NCBI GenBank assembly: GCA_013350335.1
Contig: CM023542.1
Location: 3,712,025-3,776,024, forward strand
Origin: Chimonanthus salicifolius
Lineage: Eukaryota; Streptophyta; Magnoliopsida; Laurales; Calycanthaceae
Length of the DNA: 64,000 nucleotides
Direction of reading: 5' to 3'
Shown piece after piece: positions 1 through 12,274 of this stretch. A model generated the notes under the pieces. That model searched no databases. It had not been told where the DNA came from and saw nothing but the letters and a program-made list of their open reading frames with translations. The first letter of the stretch is position 1; each line of letters starts with the position of its first letter. Both the position numbers and the translations under genes were made by a program.

Positions 1-885
1 ACATTTTTATAAAAATTAACTTACATTTTATTAAAAATATTTTCCTCTTCGTACATAGAAAAGAAAAAACTATATAAGATTTCAAAAGGAGGAAACTTGA
101 TACAAATTAATATTTTTTCATGGATGAATGAAAAACCAACATTGAAATATAAAGCGTCCATGGCCATAGGAATTTTTTGCGGACAAAAAAACTTCGACAC
201 CTACGCCACAAACTCTATGGAAAAGGAGTACTGGTAGTGGTGGTGAACCAATTCAATTTTTTTTCTATTTTTAAATTAATTATTGATTTTGTTACATTGT
301 AGTTTAAATAGATTGAGATATTTTGTTTTCGCGTGATTTCAAAATAACACACTATTCTACAAATTTTGGATCTTTATTTTAATTATTTTTCTGTGTTGAC
401 CCATTTCAATTGGTGTATTTAGACAAGAAAAATGTGTTGCATTTTAGTAGTGAAATAAGGATACTCCATTTTTTTCTTCTTTTTACTGTAATAGTGTAAT
501 CATTTTTCTTTTTAATTCATTAATAATTATATTTTTAGATTCTATGATATTTATTTTATTTTATTTTTGAATTATATGATTTTTATTTTATTTTATTTTC
601 TAAAGTATTATTTTTATTCTTCATTATTCTATCGTTCTATTTTTTATTTTTCTTATATATAATTTTGATTTTTTTAAGAAAGAACGGGAGAAGAATACTT
701 ACATAAATGAGTCAGTCTAGCAAAACTCTCTGACAAGACTTTTTATCAAATAAATAATGAGATCTAAATAATTGGATGTATTACACAGGTGATTATATAA
801 TCATTTTTGCATCATATCCAATCATAATGGGGCTTAAGACTGATTCAAAGAGAAGTCTCATCATCAACTATCAAGTCTTTCTAAG
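1..885. other. AT-rich stretch without a recognisable gene
   Basis: Long T- and A-rich runs dominate, especially 240-680. No conserved reading frame, RNA gene or complete mobile element could be made out on either strand. Confidence 0.5.
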
Positions 886-1209
886 CAGGGATAAAAAAAA
901 TGGCCCGGCCGATATATCGGCCGCAATATCGGCCAATAAATTTCTCTCTCCTCATATATTTACATTTCTCTATCCTCTGATATTCAAAACCGTAAAAAAC
1001 TGTGAAAAACCATATCGATTTTTATTTTTTTATTTTTAAATAAAATAAATTTTAAATACCGATATTTATGCATATCAGCCAATATGGTGACCGATATTCT
1101 GGACCGAATATCGGCCGATAATCTTTTTGTACGGCCGATATCGTTCGATTTTCCAAAACCGATACACATCGGTCGATGCGATATGTATCGGCTGATATTT
1201 CGACCCCTG
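886..1209. mobile_element. hAT-like MITE with ATCGGCCGAT palindromes, copy A
   Basis: The element starts CAGGGATAAAA and ends CGACCCCTG, imperfect terminal inverted repeats (TIRs) of the CAGGGGTC type. It is flanked by a perfect 8-bp target-site duplication TTTCTAAG (878-885 and 1210-1217), as expected for hAT transposition. Inside are several CGGCCGATA/TATCGGCCG blocks near both ends around an AT-rich core. It is non-autonomous, with no transposase frame. Confidence 0.85.
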
Positions 1210-2039
1210 TTTCTAAGTAGTGTAATTGGAATTTTTTAAAATAAAATGATCCCATACATATTTTGCTGTACAAACTTGTTAAGTATTCTTATGCAAAGCA
1301 AATGAAGGTGATGATTCCATTAAAAATATTAATAATTGAATACTAAAATTATTAAAAATTACTTTAATTGAATAAATTAGGCATGTAAGGCCAGCCCAGC
1401 AGAGTGTAACATGGCAAGTCCACAATGGAACTGGATAAAAAACTCTTCGGTGCAACATCAAATAACTAGTAGAGGTTAGAATTCAGCTTGGCTTCAAGTC
1501 CACAAAGATATAAGAGTGCCTTAGGACTTGGTCAATTGAAGAGTGGCTGTAACTTTTGATGGGAATCAACTCAAGACGGTAAAAAAACTCATCTCATGAA
1601 GGAAAATCTTAGATCCCATTCATACTCAAACTCCTCTAGGCTACACCTCATTACTCCTCATCGACCTCCAATGTGAGATGGGAATAAATGTGAGATGGGA
1701 ATAACGATATTAAAAAAAAAACTCAAGCATGGATCGAAGTCATTGGACATACGTTGTGTGAGTGGAAAGAGTGCCAAAACAAGTTCTCATTCTCAGAGTT
1801 ATCATTGAGTGTTTTTCTTTTAGTCGTAATTATTGGATAGAAATGTAAAAAGTAGAGGTACGAGGGATTTTTAAAACTTCAACCCAACCCATACTGAACT
1901 TGACCTACACTTAGTTTAGTCCATTGATCCATTCGTCATGAGCATGAGCAAATCAATAATCTTATCCTCAAGTGTGACAAGACATTGAGACTTTCACTTT
2001 GACTGAATTCTACCAAATCCATGCTATCCATCTGCTGAA
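1210..2039. other. Intergenic stretch downstream of LSM3
   Basis: No conserved reading frame was found. Around 1640-1710 there is a short direct repeat (TGTGAGATGGGAATAA twice). Otherwise unremarkable AT-rich sequence. Confidence 0.4.
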
Positions 2040-2253
2040 AATACATCCTCTAAAAATTGTGAAAACATCAAGTCATTACATAGGATATGGACAACTGGAA
2101 TATGGAAATACTAAGCTTGATAAATTCCCACATGGTTCCATCTAGGAACTATAATCAGTTGGATAATGTTGGGGAAGAACAGAAGGTTAGAGTACTAGAA
2201 ATAAGAGAGATCTTCGGACACCATAAGATCCTCTTGAGAGCCTACTCCAACAA
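2040..2253 (-). other. Probable LSM3 3' untranslated region
   Basis: This stretch lies directly downstream of the LSM3 TGA on the minus strand and has no conserved reading frame. Its end is not defined by a clear polyadenylation signal, so the left limit is approximate. A short plus-strand ORF across 2087-2362 is antisense to LSM3 exon 3 and is not a gene. Confidence 0.4.
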
Positions 2254-3611
2254 TCACGCAGTCCTCAGCGGTGGTGAAACCAGTATCACGCCATCCCCTC
2301 TAACAAAAAGAAATGGAACGGTGCGCCTAGTAGTCTGTGATAAAGGAAATAAAGCAAGTTAGAACTGTTTCATCAGGGCCGCCTTCTTTTTTCTAATTCT
2401 TAAAGAAGTGTTTCACCAGGACTACCAACAGATAGTAAATGAGAATCTCTATATTTAATCAAACAGTGCTTAGATGTATGTCTCAATGAAATACTTCACC
2501 GTTTTCAGTTACAAGTAGCAAGCACATAATGAGAAGCCCTAGTATAAGGATTTCTTGTTGCAGTGATGAGAGATGCAATGTTTTCACAAATAATGGTGTT
2601 CTCAATCAACATGAGCATCACGTACGTGTCGTAAGTTGCTCATTTTTCAGTGATGCAGACTGCTAATATATTGAGAACAACTGGGAACATGGAAAGTTAG
2701 CTCTATTACACTACAGCTCTCCATTTGCAAGCATGTTCTACCTAGTTCGGATCTTCATGGTGAAAACAAGCAATAATAAAGAAAATGGGTAAATTAGAAA
2801 GATTCAGCAGCTTGCTTTCTTTGAGCCTTATTTGGTCACCAACTCAGAAGAGCTAGAAACAATGCATATTCCTTTTTTTTCAAATGAAGGAAATCACTGG
2901 TCAAACAACCTCCTCTTAATGAACTCTCGTAGGGGTGTAGGATCCTAGGTTAAACACCAGGTAGTGCTTAGATCCCAGATAGGAGCAAAGTTGAGAAAGG
3001 GAGATCTGGGTAAATAATACAAAAAGTGTAGGTCATGATTGTGTGTACTTCAAGTATGGGATGATGCATCCTTGAAACCTCCGTTTGGTTCAGTTCTTGT
3101 TCTATTCTCGGCTTTTGTGCCATATAGATGCAATCTGCAGGGAACATGACTAAACATGCAGAATTTAAGTCATTTTCAATTAATTGCCCCTTAAACTCAA
3201 CATTTATGATCATCATCCATTCTTTTACTGCAGAGATCTCAGCTCATTTGGAATCATTCAGTCCTGAGTACTCCAAAAGAGGATCTCATTGTCATTTGAA
3301 AATCTTGAAATAGGACTATCACTTGCAGTAACCCTATCAAATTCCAGATCAGCCCACACAGCCAAAAGAGCTTCCATCCATGCCTGGTTTTAAAAATCGG
3401 CTGGTTCATATCGTACCAGCTGGTTCAAACCGTGAACCATGTATACCAGTACAACTTGAAATGCCGAAATTCAAAGAGCAGTGCATGCTTTTGATAGTGA
3501 TGTATTGCATTTGTATCATTAACCAAAGAACCAATCTTTATTCAGATCAGAAGTTGAAACCAGGTTTTAAAACCCAGACCATTCAAATTGGGTTAAACCT
3601 ATGGCATTAGC

Positions 3612-3663
<52 letters not shown>

Positions 3664-6600
3664 TAGAGAGAGAGAGAATGATATTAGCACGATATAAAAT
3701 TATCTATAAACATAAAATAAAAGTAATCATTCAAACAAATATAAAATAACTGTATAAATTTATAATATAACTAAATGTTATGTTTCTATTAATTTCATCA
3801 AAGAAATTAAATAACAAATAAGATAAAATAACTAGTTTGCATATGGGTCCTAAGAATGATAAGTCTGGTATTTCAGAAAGTCAAGAATTAGATGAAATAT
3901 TTAAAAAAAAAAAAATTAAAACATAAAACTGACTTTTCAATGATAATTTTGCCACCAATTTATATAGAGAATGGGATAAGGAGAATAGACCTAAAAATTA
4001 ATTAGGATCCACATGATTAGATGAAATGTGTAAGGGATCACATGAATAGGATATGTGTGAAATTAAATATTTATTTGATCATTTTAGCCTTGTGATCTTG
4101 ATATATAAAAATTGCAATGCCATAAGCCATTGATTTTATATGGCTCATTTGATAAAGTGGGATAATTCAACAAGTATGAAATTACTTCAATGATAATTCT
4201 TTAAGATCATTCTCCTTAGACTTGCTCATTTATATAAGAAGGCCCACTTTGCATCCTTGCTTAGTCGAGTTTGCCTGTTGGATGTCTAGTGATCTCAAAC
4301 TGTCAACCTATTAGAATTTCATCAGAAAATGGAATTAAGTGACCACAAAAAAGGAGGTTGTGAGAATACTCAACCTGAAGAAGCACCAATATATATATGG
4401 TGATAAAAGACACCAAAATGAATGGCTTTAATGACTTCACTACTTTTTCTTCCATCACGCCTCTACTTCTCTCTTGTTGCAGAGAACAGGGGCAATAGAA
4501 AGGCCCAATTTTTGTAACACAACCTAATGTTACTATGCACGATCTCTCTTAAATTTCATGGATTGCAAGAGATGGTCTGATATAACTAGATGGTGGAAGA
4601 AAGTGATTCTTGTCAGTATAGATTTGGGTAAACACAATACAAAGATCCACCCAAGACCCCTTCTTTAAAACTGGTTGTGAATAACAGGGTAGTCCTGCTC
4701 TGAGCGGTTTACCAGCTGAACTACCCAGTTTTCATGGTTTAAAGCCCTAAATGGTTCACATAGCAACTTGACCCTCTGCATCTACTGGTTCCAGTCCAAA
4801 CTATTTCAACCTAACTGTCTGGACTGGGTCTGAAATCATGGTTGAAACCCCACACAGGCTTCATCCAGAGGTGCCCATTCTATAAATAAATACTCCAATT
4901 TTAATGACAGTAAAAATTTAGGATGCCTTGTTACCTTCAAAAGCATGCAACCTTCTCTCTCCACATTCCAAACCGTTTCAAACTGATAGTCCAGTCTGGG
5001 TTTGAAATCACGGTTGAAACCCCAGAAAGACTTTATCCACAGGTGCCTTTCTACAAATATAACTTAAATTTCATGACTATAAATTTAGGATGCCTTGTTT
5101 CATTCAAAAGCGTGCAACTTTCTCTCCACATTCCAAATGATAAAGGCCTCCAGCATCTGACCACAGAGTAGGGTTACCTGGTTCTCTTCAGTATCTATCT
5201 ACCTATCTATCTATATGTATGTATGTATGTATTCATATCATTTCTTTTCAGGCACTTCTGATTCTTCAAACATACCCTTGTCAAAGGACGTGGGCCATTT
5301 ACTTATTATTATTATTTTGGTAATGATTACTGATTTTATTACAAAGAAAAGAACAAACCAGACAGAATATACTAGACAATGAAACAGTGCTTCCAAAACA
5401 ACAGCCAAAGCCCAGGGAAGAAAGAAACATACACCAATTCAGGCAGATTACATGGACAGAATTTCAGTTCAGTAAATCATGATACTGGTTTCTGCTAGAT
5501 TGATAAAACTTGTGATTTGCTAAAGTGGAATTATCTCCATGTAATCAACATGCACATCAACTTGGTTTATGCTCCATTCTTCCCTGTGCTCAGTTACCGG
5601 TATTTTAAGAAGAAAAAGGAAAAAGGCAAGTCTTCTTACACATCTAAGGTTATTATTGTTTTTCCCTTTCTGAATGACCTCGCACATCTAAGATTTGCTG
5701 AAGTCAAACAAATTGTGACATTTCCCAAATCCCCACAATATGTTTCAGATATGTAAGTGTACTAAACAAGTTTATTTACTACCATGTCACATTTATTGAG
5801 AAAAGAAAAAAGGAAACTAACATCTAAGTTGCATAGGCATGGGTATATGTGTCGAAGTCCAACATGGGTCTAAGGTGTCTAATTTGACAAATCCAAAAAA
5901 AAAAAAAAAAAATAGATCAACAGAACCGACGTGGATTTTGAATAAATCTAAATAAATAACTATTTAAAATAAAATAACACATAAGATTACCAACAGATAA
6001 AGCTAAACCTGAAAAAAATAAAAATAAGACCAATGCACAAATTTAGTTCAAAACAATCAAATAATAACATTTCAATATTTAGTTGGAATTCAAGAGAGGA
6101 AAAAGGCGGGATAAGGATTTGTCACAGTGTCATGCTAGTATTAGAATAATCCATGAAGAATCTGACAAAGATTTGCCCAATGGGGGTACATCACCCATTT
6201 CAAAGCAACCATATGACATAAAGTAACATTAAGATGGTACAAAAAAAAAACAGAACAAGCCTCATCAAAGATGTATGGACAGAGAAAGCTGGAATCAAAG
6301 CCATGAGCAAACAACCACATCCAACAAATTTCAGAAGTCAACTATTTCTTAAAGTAAAATAAAATCAATCTAAGTGTAAGTGCAAGTGTCCGTGTGTGTG
6401 TGTGTGTGTGAGAGAGAGAGAAAGAGAGAGTTCCAACATGACTTCCATTCATAAAACAAATGAAAATTTTCTGGGATCACTATCCTAAGTTTAGGATCCC
6501 TTTATTTTAGGAATACATCATCATCATCATCATCATCATCATAATAATAATAATAATTTCTTATCTAACAGTGTCTTTTCAAGTTTTACCTTTTCACTTT

Positions 6601-9600
6601 ACCCTATGAAAAACCATATACAGCATCATTTTGCAATTTGACATGTCACTCCTTGCATCATCCTTCCAACTCTTAAAAGCCTTTCTTTTCTCTATTCTCC
6701 TAGTAACTTCTATTAGTCACCCTTCAATTCTTCAGACTAAGTTTGCTTTTAGTCTTTTACGTACACATCCACACCATCTTAGAATGGCACTCTCATCTTC
6801 CCATCTACTTCGGGATACTATTAAGGCTTTTCTAACGTACTTATATCTAATTTTATGTTTTATACTGCATCTACCTTAGCATGCACATCTCAGTGACCTT
6901 TATTTTATTTACTCGTCTTTTCATCATCACAAATTATCATCTCCATATGGCCCTATATCAAAATGCAAAATGTGTATGGTGAATTCTAAAATGGCATACA
7001 ACTTATATCCATGATTCACATAAGATGTTAGAGAAATAAATTAATATTGAACAAAGAATAACAAAGCTATAGCAAATTTGAAGTCACAAATAATCAAATA
7101 GATTCAAAAAGAAGAATGACACGTAAACTTAAAGCTCTCAAGGTTGTATTCCCAGTCTTCAATGCAAAATCCCTCAAAAGACTAATTAAATCATACTAAG
7201 CCATGTCCCTAGGTATTCTAGATTTAAAAATCAGTTACCCATGGATGAAATAGGGCTATGGAGCCACCTAGGGTTTGCCAAAAGAATTAGGGTTTGTTAT
7301 TTTTTTCAATTCTTGGGCAAACAAGGTCTCAAATAGGATGAATCTACGAGTCTAAAATAGGGATCTAGACATGGAGATGTGGAATAGGGCAAAACGGGCT
7401 TGTCCGTACAGTCGTACAGACATGTACGGACTGTCTATACGGACTGGTGGGACCCAACAGGCCTTTGGTGGTTGATGGTGGGCTTGGGTTTTGGTTTGGT
7501 TAGGGTTAGGGTCGGATGAAAAAGGGACAAAAATAAAGTATAGAAAGAGGGAAAAAGGTGGGGGGAAAGAGAGAAGAAAATGGAAGGAAAGAAGAAGAAG
7601 TGGTATGCACCTTGAGTCACACAAAGTTGCTTGATCTTACACTGAGGAGGCAGAAGGAGTCACACCAGATCCGCAGATGGGAGAAACTTGAATTTCTTCA
7701 TTCATTCATTCATCCATCCCTCAAAAGTGTCTCTTACAACAATTTATAAAAAAAGGAGACTCTCTTAAAACCCTAGACACAGTGTGACTTAAGACACACA
7801 TGTGGACAATCTAAAACCATAAAAACAAGTACAAGTCCATAACAATCTTGGAATCATAGAAAGTAGAACAATATGACACTAATAAAAGATAAAGAAAACA
7901 AACACCGGGATGGGCTGAATCAACGGTTAGATCGGTCCAATCCATAAATGAATGATTCAGATGATGTAAATAGATAGATTGAGCCAAATCGTCAAATCCC
8001 TGCTTGATCAACGTACAATCTGGGCTATCTTTGGCTAGATTTGTCTCTATCCATGGTCGGATATAATAGAAATATGCACAAAAACATCATCCAACCATGT
8101 TGAGGAAAAATTTAGATTTTGATAAAACTTTCTTCAATAGTGTCCCATGATGTCCTTCTCAACACATTATCAGTTCCGTCCCTTCAATCGACATGACATT
8201 CTTCTATCAAATAACAATTCACTAGCTTGTTTACACTAAAGCCCACCTTGGGCCCATCCTAGCTAGGCTTTAGGCATGTCTTTATATTCTGCAAAAGATG
8301 TTAAAGATAGGCAATGGATTTTTATTGTGGGATATGGAAATATGGAATATGATCACCATATTGGAGTTACAACTCTCATGATTTCCTCTTATTCCCCCTT
8401 TTATGGTTTTCCATTTTCTCTTTTAACTTCTATCACTTTCTTGGTTCTCTGCTTGTGGTTTCGCCTAGGGTGCAACTTGGATCGAACCTAACTCAAGCCC
8501 ACAAAAAAAAAAAAAAAGACTAACAACATCGGGCTTGAGTTGACAAGGGTTTGTTTGAGCTCATCTTTAATAAGCCCAGAACAAATAAGCAGATTTGAAA
8601 TCACGCTGGGACTACGTTGTGCACTAAAAGCGTGGCTTAAAGACCCAAATTTTAAAAAAAAAACTCAAAGCCTCATGGATATTAGCTCAACTATTATCAA
8701 TAAAAATTAGATTTACTTAACATATGATACATATTTTTATACGATTAAACAAAATATCCAAGCTTAAGCCCATCTTAAGCCTATAAAAAGCTTCAGCATA
8801 AATAAGCAGGAAAATACAATCCGAGCTTAAGGTTGGGCCCAGACCATGCAAATAAAAATTGGATTGTATCCCAAGCTTGACCAATTTGGGTCAAACCTAA
8901 GCTTGAGTTTGGGCTTGTACCAAATCAGCTTGGGACCACAAGGACAAAAGCCCAGTCCAACTCGCCGGAGTTGCAACCTTAGTTTCACCTTCTAGGTGTT
9001 CTCTATCTTCTTTGTGATCACTATAATTATTCTTTCTTTACATAAAACTAAAGAGAGGCAGTTGTCCATCTGAAGAACCACATACTTTTAACACAAACAA
9101 TCTAAGTGTTTGAACCCCGAGCTTACATCTACATTGTGATCACTAACCATAAACGTACTTCAATGATAGGTAGTGGCTGACATGACAAAGGAAGAGAAAT
9201 TAGAAGCCAGAAATAGCACAATTTATGGCATACCCGAACTATCTCTTCATAAGTTTCATCATCAATTTCTACAGTAGTCACGATTTCTTCAACATCCCCA
9301 AGTATCATATTCAGATGTTGGTCATAAGCCTACAAAGCAAAAATACCAAGAGAGACAAGATTAGCAAATTGATAATGGCTTAAGAAAGTACTGAAACATC
9401 CTCGATAATGGCAAATTGAAAGGCACACATGCATGCGCACTCACAAAAACATCCTAAGAAGTTGAATTCACACACATAAAGAAGTTCAAACCAAACATAC
9501 ACACAAATGCACACACATGTGGGTGCAGGCGTGCACACAAATCATCCTAAGAAGTTGAATTCAAGAACATACATAATGCTTGTCAGGTAGCATGATAACA

Positions 9601-10583
9601 AAAACCACATTCCCATTAAGCTAAAGGAGAAATGAAATATTCTAGGGTACCAAGGCAATTGATTTGGTAATTAGAAAAGGAAATGTCATGATTATAAAGA
9701 ATATGTAAGACCGTATGAGAGGGCAACAAGAATGAAAAAAACTTCGTGGAGAGAGAATAAAGTTCCCAGTTGGGGTTTAATGCAACCAAGGATCAGTTTT
9801 GAACTCTTGTTAATTTGCTCTTTATCATGGGCAACTACCCCACCACACTCCTCCTCCTCAGTGTAAGGCCACCTTGTTTCCTACCTTTCAGTTCCTCTTG
9901 TTCATAATTTGGGAATTTCTATCCAGTTCGATCATGAAAACAGTCCATGGAAACCATGTAGAACCTTGTGTTCTGTTATTTTCCCCCTCGTGTTTTTTCT
10001 TTTTCTCAATGACTACTTTTCCCCTAATGTAGCATTTTGGTTTGCCTAATTGGCGTTTTCTTGGAATTCAGTCAAATTGGTTTTCGGGTTTTTGATTCCA
10101 ATGTAATTCCTGAACTCAAAAGGATGCATTGAGACTATAATGAGTAATTGACAAAACCATGAATCGAAGAAACAGTAGTAGAACTACCCTTTCCCTATCA
10201 GTTTCCTCGTTAACACCATTATAGAGATTTCCACATAAATTGATAAAAATATACTTCCATTAGGTTTACAGCTTGAATTACTGACATGCAAAATCCAAAC
10301 TCATTAACCAAACCCAAGAAGAGCCATCAAAGAAAGAAATAAATAAAGATATAAAGAGAAAAGACTGGACGAGTAAAGATGGGCGACCAAAAGATGACCT
10401 TTTCCCCATGACAATAAGTAAAAGCAAACAGAAGGAAGAACATCAATTCGATTGGAGCGGCTACCAAACAACAAAGGGTACAAAAAAGAAGTAGAAATAG
10501 AATAAAGATGAATATATGGTATCAATCAACTAGAACAGAACATAACAAAAGCAAATATATATATATATAATGAAAAGAAAAAA

Positions 10584-10638
<55 letters not shown>

Positions 10639-10784
10639 TAGGGGAGAGCGAGGGATTGAGAGTGAGGAATACATGTAGTTTTCCGCGGAGTTCTCTGTCG
10701 GAACGTAGCTTGACGTAGATTCGCTCGTCGAGGCTGAGTCTTATAAGATCCAGCGGCTCCTTTACTGCACTCTCCTCTTCGCTC

Positions 10785-10789
<5 letters not shown>
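2254..10789 (-). CDS. LSM3: U6 snRNA-associated Sm-like protein LSm3 (3 exons, 97 aa)
   Basis: LSm3 is a subunit of the heptameric LSm ring: LSm2-8 binds the U6 snRNA 3' end in the nucleus, and LSm1-7 acts in cytoplasmic mRNA decay. Coding exons on the minus strand are 10789-10673 (39 codons), 9329-9234 (32 codons) and 2334-2254 (26 codons plus TGA). All junctions are GT-AG and phase 0. The joined protein starts [20 protein letters not shown], carries the Sm1 core with [13 protein letters not shown], and ends in Sm2 with [17 protein letters not shown], which is the LSm3 C-terminus. The 97-aa length fits the family (about 98 aa in Arabidopsis). The start is the first ATG after a GA-rich leader. 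Intron 1 is 1343 nt and intron 2 is 6899 nt, so the coding part is about 3% of the gene span. Intron 2 holds a MITE and tandem repeats. I see no frameshift or missing Sm residue, so the gene looks functional. Confidence 0.95.
3614..3677. repeat. Compound (TA)n(GA)n microsatellite in LSM3 intron 2
   Basis: About 35 bases of TA repeats are followed directly by about 28 bases of mostly GA repeats. It lies in the 6.9-kb second intron of LSM3. Confidence 0.9.
4824..5138. repeat. Imperfect tandem duplication (~150-170 bp unit) in LSM3 intron 2
   Basis: Two copies, about 4824-4973 and 4996-5138, share CTGGGT.TGAAATCA, GGTTGAAACCCCA, TTTAGGATGCCTTGTT and CTCTCCACATTCCAAA in the same order. They differ by scattered substitutions and small gaps, so the duplication is old. 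No coding function is apparent. Confidence 0.8.
5197..5236. repeat. Tetranucleotide microsatellite (CTAT/GTAT)n
   Basis: A run of CTAT-type units passes into GTAT-type units, directly after the tandem duplication in LSM3 intron 2. Confidence 0.85.
6395..6430. repeat. (GT)n(GA)n microsatellite
   Basis: About seven GT units followed by GA units, in LSM3 intron 2. Confidence 0.85.
6519..6557. repeat. (CAT)n(AAT)n trinucleotide microsatellite
   Basis: CAT repeats run into AAT repeats. RTE LINEs often end in TGA/TGATGA-type repeats, so this could be the tail of a minus-strand LINE, but the adjacent sequence did not yield a recognisable LINE frame. Confidence 0.85.
7240..8165 (-). mobile_element. 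Possible degenerate retroelement/LTR fragment in LSM3 intron 2
   Basis: The block has dense CGTACAG/CTGTACG-type inverted motifs (7400-7440) and, read on the minus strand, a TATAAA motif near 7745 followed by leader-like sequence. There is no coding domain and the ends are not defined, so this is tentative and could be other repeat DNA. Confidence 0.25.
8466..8981. mobile_element. MITE with TAGGGTGCAAC ends (CGGGT-rich family), copy 1
   Basis: The terminal inverted repeats TAGGGTGCAAC and GTTGCAACCTTA bound a 516-bp non-coding element. A near-perfect 8-bp TSD flanks it: GTTTCGCC (8458-8465) and GTTTCACC (8982-8989). The ends and TSD length are hAT-like. It lies about 250 bp from LSM3 exon 2, inside intron 2. 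The interior is rich in AAGCCC/GGGCTT motifs. Confidence 0.75.
10553..10636. repeat. (AT)n microsatellite just inside LSM3 intron 1
   Basis: Two AT-dinucleotide tracts, about 10555-10569 and 10589-10635, are split by an A-rich spacer. They begin about 37 bases downstream of the LSM3 exon 1 donor. The longer tract is self-complementary and likely polymorphic in length. Confidence 0.9.
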
Positions 10790-10826
<37 letters not shown>

Positions 10827-10850
10827 GCAAGAGATTGTTGAAAGTAGGTG
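10789..10850 (-). promoter_or_regulatory. GA-rich 5' leader of LSM3 ((TC)n on the plus strand)
   Basis: A CT-dinucleotide run of about 34 bases (about 10790-10823) abuts the LSM3 ATG, so the transcript would begin with a GA repeat just before the start codon. GA/CT tracts close to the start are common in plant 5' UTRs and can bind GAGA/BBR-BPC proteins. Binding here is inference. Confidence 0.5.
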
Positions 10851-11231
10851 GCAGGGGACGCAAGTGATCGAGTGAGCTAGGGCATCGGTGACAGGACCCG
10901 TTTTTTCTAAATTTCCGATCCAAATTCAGTTAGTATTTTAAATTACATTTTAAAAAAAAAAATAGATAGTTAAGATCTGCCTTTGGATTGATTTAATGGA
11001 TTTGACCCTAGTTTGAAAACTTAGAAAAATTCACTTAAAATTCTATCAAGTTAAATAATTAAAAAAAAATCAAAATTCATTTAAAAAATCAAATTTCTTA
11101 GATTCATTTTACTTAAAATGCTAAAAGTCAAATCAAATCATAACAACCCATTAAATATTTTTGAGTTTTTAAAATATGTTTAGTATCATTTTTTTTTTAT
11201 CAATGTGTCTTGCCCAATTAGTCCTTTGGGG

Positions 11232-11826
11232 CTAAGGTTTAAATATCGGCCGATACATATCGTATCGGCCGATATATATCGGTTTTTTGAAACCTTGAAA
11301 TATCGGCCGATACGATAAGTATCGGCCGTACAGTTGGAATATCGGCCGATATGGGCGATAAACGGTCCCCAATATCGGCCTTAATATCGGCCGATATTCG
11401 AAAATATCGGTATTTTAAAATAAAAAAAAATTTAAAACACAGATACGGTTTTTCGCGGTTTTTACACGGTTTTTCGAGGTTTTCCGCAGTTTTCCGTGGT
11501 TTTCCACGGTTTACGGTTCTCAGGGGTATTCGCTGTTTTTCGCGGTTTTCGCGGTTTTCTGCGGTTTTCCACGATTTTCTGCGGTTCAGGGTTTACGGTT
11601 CTCAGGGTGTCCACGGTTTTTTGCGGTTTTTTGCGGTTTTGTCACGGTTCACCACTATTCATCACGGTTTTTTGCGGTTTTTTCACGGTTCCGATATCGG
11701 AGGAGAGAGAAAATGTCGATATCGGTATGAGAGATAAAATTATCGGCCGATATATCGTCCGTATCGGATATCGGCCGATATTTACATATCGGCGATATAT
11801 CGGCCGAGCCGATTTTTTGACCCCTG
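11232..11826. mobile_element. hAT-like MITE with ATCGGCCGAT palindromes, copy B (expanded)
   Basis: Bounded by a perfect 8-bp TSD CTTTGGGG (11224-11231 and 11827-11834). The right end TTGACCCCTG matches the family; the left end CTAAGGTTTAAATATC is mutated. Palindromic blocks occur near both ends. At 595 bp it is the longest copy, because of an internal minisatellite (11446-11690). It is inserted in a SINE and ends about 0.4-1 kb upstream of the LSM3 start. Confidence 0.85.
11446..11690. repeat. Minisatellite of CGGTTTT(T/C) units inside MITE copy B
   Basis: About twenty short units of the form (C/T)GCGGTTTTC, CACGGTTTTT or similar follow one another, with a larger periodicity (GGGTTTACGGTTCTCAGGG appears twice in similar form). 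Other copies of the family have only one or two such motifs, on the opposite strand as AAAACCGTGAAAAAC. The array therefore expanded within this insertion. ORFs over it are low-complexity artefacts. Confidence 0.85.
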
Positions 11827-12274
11827 CTTTGGGGAACATCCATGCCTCCCTACACACATGTTGAGTGGAACTTTATTCTCTACATATCCCGCATATGGTA
11901 TCCTAGAGGGCTGGTTACTTGTTAGGAATTAAACCCAAAACTTGATTTTCTGAGATCAATGCCTTGACTGTTGGGCCAACACCTCTGGGTATACCCACTA
12001 CCAAATGAGGTTTCAAACTTAGAAAATGATGCGAGGACAAGTCTACTGAGGTCCAACTATAGTGTCAATGTCTCCATTGGTAAGAACATCTTTTTTTAAC
12101 TATAGGAAGTATATTTTTTAGTTGTACTACAGAATTTTACATGTCTATTTAAAAGATTAAAAAATCTTATAGAGTAAAATAGGCCAATGAATTAAGCCGG
12201 TTCGGATCAAATAGATCGAACTGAATATATTCCATTCATTGTTTTACCAAAATACACAATATCTTGACCGTATC

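Larger units (their letters stand above)
11189..11990 (-). mobile_element. SINE (family 1), split by a MITE
   Basis: Read on the minus strand, the element has a tRNA-like head (about 11990-11920, with a box-B-like GGGTTTAATTCC), a middle part resembling TGTGTAGGGAGGCATG, then CCAAAGGACTAATTG and a tail that is a T run on the plus strand (11189-11198). The same order occurs at 43046-43254. A hAT-like MITE (11232-11826) sits in the CTTTGGGG segment, so the SINE is older than the MITE insertion. Confidence 0.65.

Noticed and set aside
3614..3677. CRISPR-like or structured repeat
   Set aside because: Simple TA/GA microsatellite in a plant intron; no spacer-repeat pattern anywhere in the window.
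11351..11864. ORFs of 122-128 aa at the MITE copy B
   Set aside because: They translate the CGGTTTT minisatellite and palindrome blocks; low complexity and no family match.
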